NCBI GenBank assembly: GCA_031253835.1
Contig: JAIRVP010000065.1
Location: 1-64,000, forward strand
Length of the DNA stretch: 64,000 bases
Source: Burkholderia sp.
GTDB lineage: Bacteria > Pseudomonadota > Gammaproteobacteria > Burkholderiales > Burkholderiaceae
Reading direction: 5' to 3'
Shown in pieces: positions 25,425-34,091 of this stretch (the first letter of the stretch is position 1; every line of letters begins with the position of its first letter). The translations under genes were made by a program, and so were the position numbers. The notes under the pieces were generated by a model, which worked only from the letters and a program-made list of their open reading frames with translations, had not been told where the DNA came from and ran no database searches.

Positions 25425-25895
25425 TCAGTGCGATTCGGTGCGCGGCTGCGGTTCGGGCGGAATCGGCGCGCACTGCCCGCAGCCGGTTTCCGTCGGCGGC
25501 GGCGGCGTGCCGGACGACACCTCGTGGACGCCCTTCGCGCCGCCGGACAGCGCCTTGTCGACCAGCTTGTCGAGCGGCACGGTGCGGTAGCAGACGGCCC
25601 GCACGAGCATCGGCAGGTTCACGCCCGCCAGCACGCGCACGTTGTCGATTTTCGCGAGCTGGCCGGCGATGTTCGCGGGCGTCGCGCCGTACATGTCGGT
25701 CAGCACGATCACGCCGTTCTCTTCCTTGAGCCGCGCGAGTTCCGCGTGCGCGAACGCCATCACCTGGGTCGGATCGTTGTCCGCCGTCACGTCGATACAG
25801 CCGATGCGGGCGGGGATGCCGCCGTAGATGTGCGCGATGCAGTCCCGCAGCGCGGTGGCGAGCGGGGCGTGCGCGATGATCAGGATCCCGGCCAT
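25425..25895 (-). CDS. PTS EIIA component, mannose family
   Basis: 156-residue EIIA of the mannose/sorbose class. The phosphorylated His is at position 9 (GILIIAHAPLATALRDC). VLTDMYGATPANIA and AGVNLPMLVRAV are typical of the EIIA-Man fold. The last 30 residues form a Pro/Thr-rich tail with two Cys (TGCGQCAP), which is not part of the usual domain. It heads EIIA-ptsH-ptsI, an incomplete PTS typical of beta-proteobacteria, and follows gshB in the same direction with about 230 bp between. Confidence 0.93.
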   Translation of the reverse strand: MAGILIIAHAPLATALRDCIAHIYGGIPARIGCIDVTADNDPTQVMAFAHAELARLKEENGVIVLTDMYGATPANIAGQLAKIDNVRVLAGVNLPMLVRAVCYRTVPLDKLVDKALSGGAKGVHEVSSGTPPPPTETGCGQCAPIPPEPQPRTESH

Positions 25896-26126
25896 GTCAG
25901 ATCGCTCCCGGCCGCCCCTGGCGGGCCGACGCCCCGCGGCGGGGCAATGAGCGTAGCGAGTGTGGGAAACGTTTCATGTTCAGCCTTGCAACAGTATCGG
26001 CCCGACCGCCGGGCCTTCGGTGCGCCGATCTCGGCACCGGGCAAGCGGGCATTGTAGCAGGCCGGTCAAGCTGCTCCGGCGACGGGGGACCTGCGCGGCC
26101 GCCGCCGGGGTTGCGCGGAAAGCGGC

Positions 26127-27083
26127 CTACGCGGCCGCCCGCTCCAGCGCGTCGATGAACATCGCGGCGACGTCGAAGCCCGTTTGCTCCATGATCTCGC
26201 GGAAGCACGTCGGGCTCGTGACGTTCACCTCGGTCAGCCAGTCGCCGATCGCATCGAGGCCGACCAGCAGCAGCCCGCGCGACGCGAGCACCGGGCCGAG
26301 CGTCTCGGCGATCTCGCGATCGCGGGCCGTCAGCGGCTGCGCGACACCGAGCCCGCCGGCAGCCAGATTGCCGCGCACCTCGCTGCCCTGCGGAATCCGC
26401 GCGAGCGAATACGGCACCGGCTCGCCGCCGATCAGCAGGATGCGCTTGTCGCCGGCCTTGATCTCGGGGATGAACTTCTGCGCCATCACCGAGCGCGTGC
26501 CGTCGTGGCTCAGCATCTCGATGATCGAGCCGAGGTTCATGCCGTCCGGCTTCACGCGGAACACGCCCATCCCGCCCATCCCGTCGAGCGGCTTCAGGAT
26601 CACGTCGCCGTGCTCGGCATGGAACGCGCGCAGCCGTTTCGCGTCGCGCGTGACGAGGGTCGGCGCGACGAACTGCGGAAACTCGCCGATCGCGAGCTTC
26701 TCCGAATGGTCTCGGATCGACTGCGCGTTGTTGAACACGCGAGCGCCCGCGCGCTCGGCCAGCTCCAGCAGCCAGGTCGACGTCACGTACTCCATGTCGA
26801 ACGGCGGATCCTTGCGCATCAGCACCGCGCCGAACGATTCGAGACGGCGCGCGACGACCGGGCCCGCGTCGAACCAGGTCTCGCGATGCAGGTCGTCCAG
26901 TTCGCCGACGAACGTGATGCGCCGCACGTCGGCCTCGACCGCGGAACCCGTCCACGCGAGGTGGTTCGGCTCGCATGCGTACACTGCATGGCCGCGGCGC
27001 GCGGCCTCGGCCATCATCGCGTAGGTCGAATCCTTGTAGATCTTGAAGCGCTCGAGCGGGTCGGCGATAAAGAGAATGTCCAT
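26127..27083 (-). CDS. gshB: Glutathione synthetase
   Basis: 318-residue ATP-grasp enzyme joining gamma-glutamylcysteine and glycine to glutathione. Family marks are the N-terminal LFIADPLERFKIYKDSTYAM, RKDPPFDMEYV, VILKPLDGMGGMGVFRV and LLLVGLDAIGDWLTEVNVTSPT. It starts 27 bp after the gshA stop, so gshA-gshB form an operon giving the complete glutathione pathway, which also feeds GrxC encoded at 18815-19075. Confidence 0.97.
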   Translation of the reverse strand: MDILFIADPLERFKIYKDSTYAMMAEAARRGHAVYACEPNHLAWTGSAVEADVRRITFVGELDDLHRETWFDAGPVVARRLESFGAVLMRKDPPFDMEYVTSTWLLELAERAGARVFNNAQSIRDHSEKLAIGEFPQFVAPTLVTRDAKRLRAFHAEHGDVILKPLDGMGGMGVFRVKPDGMNLGSIIEMLSHDGTRSVMAQKFIPEIKAGDKRILLIGGEPVPYSLARIPQGSEVRGNLAAGGLGVAQPLTARDREIAETLGPVLASRGLLLVGLDAIGDWLTEVNVTSPTCFREIMEQTGFDVAAMFIDALERAAA

Positions 27084-27110
27084 GCGGGTCCTGTACGTAG
27101 CGAAGGTCCG

Positions 27111-28400
27111 TTACACCTGGATGGCTTCGGGATCGGTCTTTTCCAGTTCGATCGACGACGCGATCAGCGACAGCCGCGCGACGACGCCGTACATGTAGAA
27201 ACGGTTCGGCGGCGCGGCACCGGGCTTCGCGCCGGCATCCGGCAGCGCGGTGTGCTCGAAGCCGAGCGGCACGTAGTGCATGCCGGGCGCGTTCAGGTTC
27301 TGGTCGCGCTCGCGGCCGCCGTGCGTGCGGTAGAAACCGCCGACCACGTAGCGGTCGATCATGTACACGACGGGCTCGGCCACTTCGTCGCCGACGCGCT
27401 CGAACGTATAGACGCCTTCCTGCACGATCACGTCGCGCACCGCGAGGCCGGCCTTCGACTCGGCCATCTGCGCGCGCTCGGCCTTCGACATCCGGCCGAT
27501 CTCGGCCGCGTCGTGCACGGTCATCACGCCGCGCCCGGCCGTGCCTGCGTCGGCCTTCACGACGACGTACGGCTTCTCGCTGATCCCGTATTCGCGGTAC
27601 TTGCGCGCGATCTTCTTCAGCACGCCGTCGATCGCGTCGGCGAGCGCCTGCTCGCCTTCATGCGCCTGCCAGTCGACGCCTTCCACGTGCGCGAAATACG
27701 GATTCACCATCCACGGATCGACGCCGACCATCTTCGCGAACTTCTTCGCGACGTCGTCGTAGCACGAGAAGTGCGTCGACTTGCGGCGCACGGCCCAGCC
27801 CGCATGCAGCGGCGGCAGCAGGTACTGCTCGTGCAGGTTTTCCAGCACGGCCGGGATGCCGGCCGACAGGTCGTTGTTCAGCAGGATCGAGCACGGATCG
27901 AAATTCTTCAGGCCGAGGCGGCGCTGCGAACGCTCGAGCGGCTCGAGCACGATCTTCTGGCCGTCGGCCAGCGTGATCGGCGTCATGTCGGTGATGCTCG
28001 GGTCGAGCGAACCGAAGCGCACGTTCAGGCCGGCCTGGCGCATGATCGTCGCGAGGCGCGCGACGTTCTCGAGGTAGAACGCGTTGCGGGTCGGCAGCTC
28101 GGGAATCACGAGCAGGTTCTTCGCGTCCGGGCAGATCTTCTCGATCGCGGCCATCGCCGCCTGCACGGCAAGCGGCAGCACTTCGGACGGCAGGTTGTTG
28201 AACGCGCCGGGGAACAGGTTCGCGTCGACGGGCGCCAGCTTGAAGCCGGCGTTGCGCAGGTCCACCGAACAATAGAACGGCGGGGTGTGTTCCTGCCATT
28301 CGAGCCTGAACCAGCGTTCGATCGCAGGCGTCGCGTCGAGGATCTTCTGCTCGAGTTCGAGCAGCGGACCGTTCAACGCGGTAACGAGGTGGGGAACCAT
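27111..28400 (-). CDS. gshA: Glutamate-cysteine ligase, proteobacterial GshA type
   Basis: 429-residue glutamate-cysteine ligase of the type found in beta-proteobacteria, distinct from the E. coli enzyme. It starts MVPHLVTALNGPLLELEQKI and has the conserved LLVIPELPTRNAFYLENVA, ILLNNDLSAGIPAVLENL, WAVRRKSTHFSCYDDVAK and YVVVKADAGTAGRGVMTVHD segments. The latter resembles an ATP-grasp loop. It precedes gshB by 27 bp. A TACAAT element about 25 bp upstream of the start could be its -10 box. Confidence 0.95.
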   Translation of the reverse strand: MVPHLVTALNGPLLELEQKILDATPAIERWFRLEWQEHTPPFYCSVDLRNAGFKLAPVDANLFPGAFNNLPSEVLPLAVQAAMAAIEKICPDAKNLLVIPELPTRNAFYLENVARLATIMRQAGLNVRFGSLDPSITDMTPITLADGQKIVLEPLERSQRRLGLKNFDPCSILLNNDLSAGIPAVLENLHEQYLLPPLHAGWAVRRKSTHFSCYDDVAKKFAKMVGVDPWMVNPYFAHVEGVDWQAHEGEQALADAIDGVLKKIARKYREYGISEKPYVVVKADAGTAGRGVMTVHDAAEIGRMSKAERAQMAESKAGLAVRDVIVQEGVYTFERVGDEVAEPVVYMIDRYVVGGFYRTHGGRERDQNLNAPGMHYVPLGFEHTALPDAGAKPGAAPPNRFYMYGVVARLSLIASSIELEKTDPEAIQV

Positions 28401-28551
28401 GAATCACTCGCGAGCGGGAGAATGAAGATTGTAGAGCAATTGCCCTGCCCATTTGGGGATTGTTCCCGGCTTCGCAAGGGTTTGGAGGAAGTTTTCGGCT
28501 ATTGACCCGATAGCGCGCAGGGTTATGCGCTACGGCACCCGGTGACAGGAG

Positions 28552-28578
28552 AAAAAAAGCCCGCCGGGTGGGGCGGGC
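28552..28578 (-). terminator. Intrinsic terminator of glnK-amtB
   Basis: On the minus strand GCCCGCC and GGCGGGC form a 7-bp GC stem with a 6-nt loop followed by a run of seven T. It lies about 70 bp after the amtB stop codon. Confidence 0.85.
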
Positions 28579-28645
28579 CGAAGTCGCTGCGCTCATTCAG
28601 CGGCGGGCGCCGTCTTTGCGGCGGCCCGCCGGTCATCCATATGAC

Positions 28646-30160
28646 TTATTCGACATGCTCGCCGTGCAGGACCACGTCGAGCCCTTCGCGCTCTTCCTCT
28701 TCGGACACGCGCAGGCCCATCGTGAGGTCGATCAGCTTCAGCAGCACGAAGCTCAGCACGCCGCTGTAGACCAGCGTGATCAGCACGCCCTTCGCCTGCA
28801 GCAGCAGGCTGCCGTCGGCGCCGCCGATGTCCTTGACCGCGAACACGCCCGTCAGCAGCGCGCCGAGAATCCCCCCCACGCCGTGCACGCCGAACGCGTC
28901 GAGCGAATCGTCGTAGCCGAGCTTCGACTTGAGCCAGGTCGCCGACCAGAAGCACACGACGCCGGCAGCGATGCCGATCACCAATGCACCCGGCACGCCG
29001 ACGAAGCCGGCCGCCGGCGTGATCGCGACGAGACCCGCGACCGCACCCGACACGATGCCGAGTACCGACGGCTTGCCGTGCGTGAGCCATTCGGCAAACA
29101 TCCAGCCGAGCGCCGCGCAGGCCGTCGCGACTTGCGTCGTCAGCATCGCGAAACCGGCACGGCCGTCGGCCGCGACCGCGGAACCCGCGTTGAAGCCGAA
29201 CCAGCCGACCCACAGCATCGAGCCGCCGATCATCGTCAGCACCAGGTTGTGCGGCGCCATCGATTCACGACCGAAGCCGACGCGCTTGCCGAGCATCAGG
29301 CACGACACGAGGCCCGCGATACCGGCGTTGATGTGCACGACGGTGCCGCCCGCGAAGTCGAGCACGCCGTCCGACGACAGCCAGCCGGTCGGCTCCCACA
29401 CCATGTGCGCGATCGGCACATAGACGATCAGCGACCAGAGCGTCATGAACACGAGCATCGCCGAGAACTTCATCCGGTCGGCGAACGCGCCGCAGATCAG
29501 CGCCGGCGTGATGATCGCGAACGTCATCTGGTAGACGAAGTAGACCGATTCCGGAATCGTCGGCGCCAGGTGGCTGACGGTCAGCGTCGTCGCCTTGTCG
29601 CCGTGGATGTAGTTCATCCCGTGCAGGAACGTGCGCGACAGGCCGCCGATGAAGCCGTTGCCCGGCGTGAACGCGAGGCTGTAGCCGATCACCGTCCACA
29701 GCACCGTGATCACCGCGGTGATCGCGAAGCTCTGCATCACGGTCGCGAGCACGTTCTTCTTGCGGACCATGCCCGCATAGAACAGCGCGAGGCCCGGGAT
29801 CGTCATGAACAGCACGAGCGCGGTGGACGTCAGCATCCACGCGGTGTCGCCGGCGTTGATCTTCGACGAATCGACCGAGAACGGTGCGGTCGGCGCAGCC
29901 GGTGCGGCCGGCGCGGACGCGGCGGCGGCTGCCGACGCGTCGGCGGCGCCCGAAGCCGGTGCGGCGGCAGCGGCAGTCGCGGATGCGTCGGTCGCAGCCG
30001 GTGCCGAAGCGGCCGGCGCGGCGGCGGCCGAGGCGTCGGAAGCCGTGGCGGCGGGCGCGGACGCAGCCGCGGCGGACGCCGCGTCGTCGGCGAGCGCGGA
30101 GCCGACGCCGGCCGCGATCAGCGAGCCGGCCATCAGCAGGGACATCAGAAGTTTGCGCAT
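28646..30160 (-). CDS. amtB: Ammonium transporter AmtB
   Basis: 504-residue ammonium channel. After a signal peptide (about residues 1-24) comes a very Ala-rich stretch (about 25-95) and then the 11-helix Amt core with conserved segments WMLTSTALVLFMTIPGLALF, FAITAVITVLWTVIGYSLAF, GVLDFAGGTVVHINAGIAGL and LWVGWFGFNAGSA. Twin pore histidines sit in VVHINAG and in GVHGVGG. The protein is longer than the roughly 430 residues of E. coli AmtB because of the Ala-rich leader. It follows glnK by 37 bp; the pair is normally induced under nitrogen limitation. Confidence 0.96.
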   Translation of the reverse strand: MRKLLMSLLMAGSLIAAGVGSALADDAASAAAASAPAATASDASAAAAPAASAPAATDASATAAAAAPASGAADASAAAAASAPAAPAAPTAPFSVDSSKINAGDTAWMLTSTALVLFMTIPGLALFYAGMVRKKNVLATVMQSFAITAVITVLWTVIGYSLAFTPGNGFIGGLSRTFLHGMNYIHGDKATTLTVSHLAPTIPESVYFVYQMTFAIITPALICGAFADRMKFSAMLVFMTLWSLIVYVPIAHMVWEPTGWLSSDGVLDFAGGTVVHINAGIAGLVSCLMLGKRVGFGRESMAPHNLVLTMIGGSMLWVGWFGFNAGSAVAADGRAGFAMLTTQVATACAALGWMFAEWLTHGKPSVLGIVSGAVAGLVAITPAAGFVGVPGALVIGIAAGVVCFWSATWLKSKLGYDDSLDAFGVHGVGGILGALLTGVFAVKDIGGADGSLLLQAKGVLITLVYSGVLSFVLLKLIDLTMGLRVSEEEEREGLDVVLHGEHVE

Positions 30161-30197
30161 CTTGGGTTTCCTCTTGTCGCTTGTCTTGTCTGTTCTG

Positions 30198-30536
30198 TTA
30201 CAGCGCGTCAGCGCCGGTCTCCCCGGTGCGAATCCGGATCACTTGCTCGATCTGCGTGACGAAGATCTTGCCGTCGCCGATCTTGCCGGTGCGCGCGGCG
30301 CGCTCGATCGCCTCCACCGCCTGGTCGACGAGATCGTCCGACACGGCCGCCTCGATCTTCATCTTCGGCAGGAAATCGACCACGTATTCGGCGCCGCGGT
30401 ACAGCTCGGTGTGCCCCTTCTGGCGCCCGAACCCTTTCACCTCCGTCACCGTGATGCCGGAGACGCCGAGCGCCGACAGCGCCTCGCGCGTCTCATCGAG
30501 CTTGAACGGCTTGATGATTGCGGTAATGAGTTTCAT
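30198..30536 (-). CDS. glnK: Nitrogen regulatory protein P-II (GlnK)
   Basis: 112-residue PII signalling protein. The uridylylated Tyr51 in the T-loop is seen in GHTELYRGAEYVVDFLPK, and the family signature KIGDGKIFV is present. It starts MKLITAIIKPFKLDE, the usual PII N-terminus. PII senses ATP/ADP and 2-oxoglutarate and, when paired with AmtB as here, blocks the channel after ammonium shock. A clear sigma-54 promoter was looked for upstream and not found. Confidence 0.97.
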   Translation of the reverse strand: MKLITAIIKPFKLDETREALSALGVSGITVTEVKGFGRQKGHTELYRGAEYVVDFLPKMKIEAAVSDDLVDQAVEAIERAARTGKIGDGKIFVTQIEQVIRIRTGETGADAL

Positions 30537-30891
30537 GAAGTCCTCTCGCTGGGTTGTCCCGTCGAATTGGTTGGAATGTTGTAACGGACTCTTCTCAGCA
30601 ACTCGCATGCCATGTTGGCCCGAACACCGTCTCGAAGGGCTCCGGAACGGGGTCGCATCCCGTGATGTAAGGCGCGGAAGCCCGGCCGAATGGCCAACGT
30701 GGCCCGGTTTGCTGGCGCGGCGAAAGGAACGTTGCTAGAGTGCACGCACGTCCCGGATCGCCGGGCCATTCACCCATGCCGGCGCCATGCCCGGAATTCG
30801 CGCCCCCGGCGCACCATTTCCGGTCATGCGTGCATCATGGGCACGTACGCAACTGAAGATGCACATTTTTTGTGCAAGGAAGGGGAATCAC
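30537..30891. other. Intergenic region between divergent glnK and UbiK-like gene
   Basis: 355 bp without a supported gene. It must hold the promoters of glnK and of the UbiK-like gene. TGCACA (30860-30865) and TGTGCA (30871-30876) form a 6-bp inverted repeat around a T5 spacer just upstream of the UbiK-like start. No sigma-54 consensus (GG-N10-GC) was found for glnK on either strand. Confidence 0.6.
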
Positions 30892-31143
30892 ATGAAGCAA
30901 CCCAGCGACGTTTTCAACGATCTGCAGTCGCGCGTCAGCGACCTGCTGAAAAACTCGCCGGCCAAGGACGTCGAGCGCAACGTGAAGGCCATGCTGTCGC
31001 AAGGCTTCTCGAAGCTCGATCTCGTCACGCGCGAGGAATTCGACACGCAGGCCCAGGTGCTCGCCCGCACCCGCGTGCGCCTCGAGGAACTCGAAAAGCG
31101 CGTCGCGGAACTCGAGCAGAAGCTCGCCGCGCCGCAGGCCTGA
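30892..31143 (+). CDS. UbiK family accessory factor (BMFP)
   Basis: 83-residue protein of the BMFP/YqiC family, now called UbiK. It has an N-terminal amphipathic part (VFNDLQSRVSDLLKNSPAKD) and a C-terminal trimeric coiled coil rich in Arg/Glu/Leu heptads (RVRLEELEKRVAELEQKL). UbiK helps the UbiJ-based complex in aerobic ubiquinone synthesis and also binds membranes. ATG at 30892 follows AAGGAAGGGG. It is followed by comM with 282 bp between that includes a repeat. Confidence 0.9.
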   Translation: MKQPSDVFNDLQSRVSDLLKNSPAKDVERNVKAMLSQGFSKLDLVTREEFDTQAQVLARTRVRLEELEKRVAELEQKLAAPQA

Positions 31144-31235
31144 CGCCCCACCCGGCCGCAAGGTCCGGGCGCGGGCCGCCTCGTGCAGCCCGCGCCCGCC
31201 GCCCCGAAAGTGTTCCGCCGCTCCCCGTAGTCCGT

Positions 31236-31330
31236 CGTTCTTCGCAGCATCCCCGCTCTTCGCAACACCCCCGCTCTTCGCAGTCCATCGCTCTTCGCAG
31301 TTCGTCGTTCCGCAGTCTCTCGCTCTTTCC
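31236..31330. repeat. Imperfect tandem repeats, unit about 16-18 bp
   Basis: About six imperfect copies of a unit like CGCTCTTCGCAGTCCAT follow one another between the UbiK-like gene and comM. The most constant core is CGCTCTTCGCA. Variation in the last third of each unit gives lengths of 15-18 bp. No frame is long enough to suggest a repeat protein. Confidence 0.75.
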
Positions 31331-31425
31331 CCGCGCCACGCCGGCACGCGCGCACCGATTTCTCCGATTCCCGCGGCATGCGGCCCCGAACGGCCGTCGT
31401 CCGCCTGTCATGCAGGAGCCTCGCC

Positions 31426-33024
31426 ATGTCGCTTGCCGTGGTGCGCAGTCGCGCGCCTGCCTCCGGCCGCGCGCCGGACGTTACCGTCGAAGTCCATCTC
31501 GCCAACGGACTGCCGTCGTTCTCGATCGTCGGCCTGCCCGATCTCGAAGTCCGCGAAAGCCGCGAGCGCGTGCGCGCCGCGCTGCAGAACTGCGGCTTCG
31601 AATTTCCCGTGCGCCGGATTACCGTCAACCTCGCGCCGGCCGACCTGCCGAAGGAATCGGGCCGGTTCGACCTGCCGATCGCGCTCGGCATCCTGGCCGC
31701 GAACGGCCAGATCCCGGCCGACGCGCTGGCCGGCCGCGAATTCGCGGGCGAATTGTCGCTGACGGGCGCGCTGCGGCCGATGCGCGGCGCGTTCGCGATG
31801 GCGTGCGGCGCCGCGCGGGACTGGCGGGCGGGCGACACCGGATCGGGATCGGGTGCAGGCCCGGACGCCGTCGCGATGCCGGGAGCCGAGACGACATCAC
31901 GCGCCCCCGAGCTGTACCTGCCGTTCGACAGTGCGGCCGAGGCCGCGCTCGTGCCGGGCGTGACGGTGTTCGGCGCACGCGACCTGCCCGCGCTGTGCGC
32001 ACACCTCGCCGATGCGCCGGACGGGCGGCTCGCGCCGGTCGCGGCACCCTGCCTCGACGGCCTGCCGGCGCCCGCCGCGCCCGACCTCGCGGATGTGGTC
32101 GGCCAGCGCGGTGCGCGGCGGGCGCTCGAAGTCGCCGCCGCGGGCGGCCACCACATGCTGATGGTCGGGCCGCCGGGGGCCGGCAAGTCGATGCTGGCCG
32201 CCAGGCTGCCGGGGCTCCTGCCGCCATTGACCGACGACGAGGCGCTGACGTCGGCCGCGCTGCTGTCCGCGAGCCGCCTCGGCTTCTCGCCCGCGCAGTG
32301 GCGCCGGCGGCCGTTCCGCTCGCCGCATCACTCGTCGAGCGCCGCCGCGCTGGTCGGCGGCCGCAACCCGCCGCAACCGGGTGAAATCACGCTCGCGCAC
32401 CTCGGCGTGCTGTTCCTCGACGAGCTGCCGGAATTCGACCGGCACGTGCTGGAAATGCTGCGCGAGCCGCTGGAAGCCGGCCGCATCACGATCTCGCGCG
32501 CGGCCCAGCAGGCCGATTTCCCGGCTGCGTGCCAGCTGATCGCCGCGATGAACCCGTGCCCGTGCGGCTGGCACGGCGATCCGTCCGGGCGCTGCCGCTG
32601 CTCGCCGGACGTCGCCGCGCGCTATCTGCGCAAGCTGTCGGGGCCGCTGCTCGACCGCATCGACATCCAGATCGACCTGCCCGCGCTGTCGCCGGCCGAA
32701 CTCGCGTCGCGCACGTCGGCGCCCGGCGAGCCGAGCGCGGCGGTGGCCGCGCGCGTCGCGCAGGCGCGTGCGCTGCAGCTCGACCGGCAAGGCAAGACGA
32801 ATCACATGCTGAGCGGTCGCGAGACCGACGATCTGTGCCGGCCGACCGACGAAGGCGAGCGGCTGCTGCGCGAGGCCGGCGAGCGCTTCGGCTGGTCGGC
32901 GCGCGCGTATTTCCGCGTGCTGAAGGTTGCGCGGACGATCGCCGACCTGGCCGGCGACCCGCTGCCGACGGCCGCGCAGATCGCCGAGGCGATCCGCTAC
33001 CGGCGCGCGCTCACGGCGCTGTGA
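31426..33024 (+). CDS. comM: YifB/ComM family magnesium chelatase-like AAA ATPase
   Basis: 532-residue ComM. The N-terminal Lon-like domain (about residues 1-180, with DVTVEVHLANGLPSFSIVGL) is followed by a hexameric AAA+ helicase core with Walker A GPPGAGKS and Walker B LGVLFLDELPEF, plus RSPHHSSSAAALVGG and AMNPCPCGWHGDP. ComM is a bidirectional helicase that drives branch migration during natural transformation. ATG at 31426 has AGGAG upstream; the extra frame further upstream was dropped. A ComF-like gene is also in this window but not linked. Confidence 0.95.
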   Translation: MSLAVVRSRAPASGRAPDVTVEVHLANGLPSFSIVGLPDLEVRESRERVRAALQNCGFEFPVRRITVNLAPADLPKESGRFDLPIALGILAANGQIPADALAGREFAGELSLTGALRPMRGAFAMACGAARDWRAGDTGSGSGAGPDAVAMPGAETTSRAPELYLPFDSAAEAALVPGVTVFGARDLPALCAHLADAPDGRLAPVAAPCLDGLPAPAAPDLADVVGQRGARRALEVAAAGGHHMLMVGPPGAGKSMLAARLPGLLPPLTDDEALTSAALLSASRLGFSPAQWRRRPFRSPHHSSSAAALVGGRNPPQPGEITLAHLGVLFLDELPEFDRHVLEMLREPLEAGRITISRAAQQADFPAACQLIAAMNPCPCGWHGDPSGRCRCSPDVAARYLRKLSGPLLDRIDIQIDLPALSPAELASRTSAPGEPSAAVAARVAQARALQLDRQGKTNHMLSGRETDDLCRPTDEGERLLREAGERFGWSARAYFRVLKVARTIADLAGDPLPTAAQIAEAIRYRRALTAL

Positions 33025-33357
33025 GCGCCCTCGGAGGACAAAATCCGGCTGTCAAGACTTGACTTATGCACAATTTCACGAATCCGGCCCCGGATCGCGG
33101 CTCGCCGGCACCTTTGCGCAGCGGAATTCGTATGTCGTTGTTTTTATTGATCTTTCTCAAACGCCGAGCGTGCGACCAAACGGGCCGGAAGGCCGTCCGG
33201 CGCGGCTCAGCGGGAAATCCGGGCAACTTTTCAACAAAGTTATCCACATGCGCTGTGGATAGCTGAAAAAACCTCGCAAAATCCGGTCACTAGCGTCGAA
33301 AGCTGCGAATGAACTTTCAGTTGTCACAGAGTGTCCGAGCGCCCTCGCCGGCCGCGA
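33025..33357. other. Intergenic region with DnaA-box matches
   Basis: 333 bp between comM and the convergent lipoprotein gene, with no supported ORF. It contains a perfect 13-bp odd palindrome GTCAAGACTTGAC (33051-33063), a perfect DnaA-box match TTATGCACA (33064-33072), a second one TTATCCACA (33239-33247) and an inverted near match TGTGGATAG just beyond, plus a T-rich stretch (around 33135-33160). No origin genes are nearby. Confidence 0.6.
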
Positions 33358-33930
33358 TCAATCGAGTTTGAACGAGCCGAAAAACTGATCGAGTTGCTCC
33401 TGCGTGAGCGGCCCGTCGGCGATCACGACGGCCTGGTACGCGTGCCGGCCGCGCGCGGCGAGCCGCGCGACGATCGTCTTGCGCGCGCGATCGCCGCCGG
33501 CGGCCGCCCCCGCGATGCGCAGCTCGATCCCGTTCACCGCGCCGCCGGCCGCGAGCGGCACCGGCACCGACGCCGTCTGCGGCGCGCCCTCGAGGTTGCG
33601 CGACAGCCCGGCGCGCAGGAATTCGAGCGCCGCGCGGCGCGTGTCGTCGCGGTCGTCGGGCAGCGTCAGCGTGCCGACCGCGAACACCGCGCCGTCGACG
33701 TGCGCAGCCTGCATCCGCATCGGCATCGACGTGCCGCCGATCGCCACCGGCTGCTCCTCGACGGTCGGCTTCGCCGGCAGGTCGATCGTGTAGCCGGCGT
33801 CGTTGTGCAGCGTGCGCCAGTCGAACGACGGCGAGCATGCGGCCAGCGCGGCGCTCATGCAGGCGAGCGCGGCGAAGTGTCGCAGCGGGCGAAAAAGGGG
33901 GCGCAACGAATCGATGACTTCATTCGGCAT
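33358..33930 (-). CDS. Putative lipoprotein of unknown function
   Basis: 190-residue protein with a signal peptide ending in a lipobox, SAALAACSPSFDW, so it is probably a membrane lipoprotein. The mature part reads like a small periplasmic domain with a YTIDLPAKPTVEEQPVAIGG strand and ends YQAVVIADGPLTQEQLDQFF. Similar proteins in related bacteria are unnamed. The ATG at 33930 is used because it gives a normal signal peptide; the frame is open to 34056. It converges with comM and is divergent from the TlpA gene. The function is not known. Confidence 0.72.
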   Translation of the reverse strand: MPNEVIDSLRPLFRPLRHFAALACMSAALAACSPSFDWRTLHNDAGYTIDLPAKPTVEEQPVAIGGTSMPMRMQAAHVDGAVFAVGTLTLPDDRDDTRRAALEFLRAGLSRNLEGAPQTASVPVPLAAGGAVNGIELRIAGAAAGGDRARKTIVARLAARGRHAYQAVVIADGPLTQEQLDQFFGSFKLD

Positions 33931-34091
33931 GGCGTGGATCGGGCAGGCAAAAACGGGCATTATCCGCCGAACCTGAAAACCGGGATGCGGGGTGGCCGCC
34001 GGTGCGCACGCCGCATTCGCGCTAAAATAAGCGCCGAATTTCGACGTCCTTTGCATCGACCCGCGTCATCGACCGACTCCGAGAGCACCAG

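Noticed and set aside
25931..25945. GCCCCGC-G-GCGGGGC palindrome after gshB as a terminator
   Set aside because: A short GC stem without a following T-run, in DNA where such stems are common by chance.
30537..30891. Sigma-54 promoter for glnK-amtB
   Set aside because: Both strands were scanned for GG-N10-GC with TGGCAC/TTGC context. The closest match (TGGCCCGGTTTGCT) has only 8 bp between the doublets.
31236..31330. Possible CRISPR array
   Set aside because: Units are 15-18 bp, imperfect and directly adjacent, with no constant repeat, no unique spacers and no cas genes.
33025..33357. Possible chromosomal origin of replication
   Set aside because: Two perfect DnaA boxes and one near match are too few, and no dnaA, dnaN, gyrB, rpmH or partition genes lie nearby. 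Kept only as a DnaA-box cluster finding.
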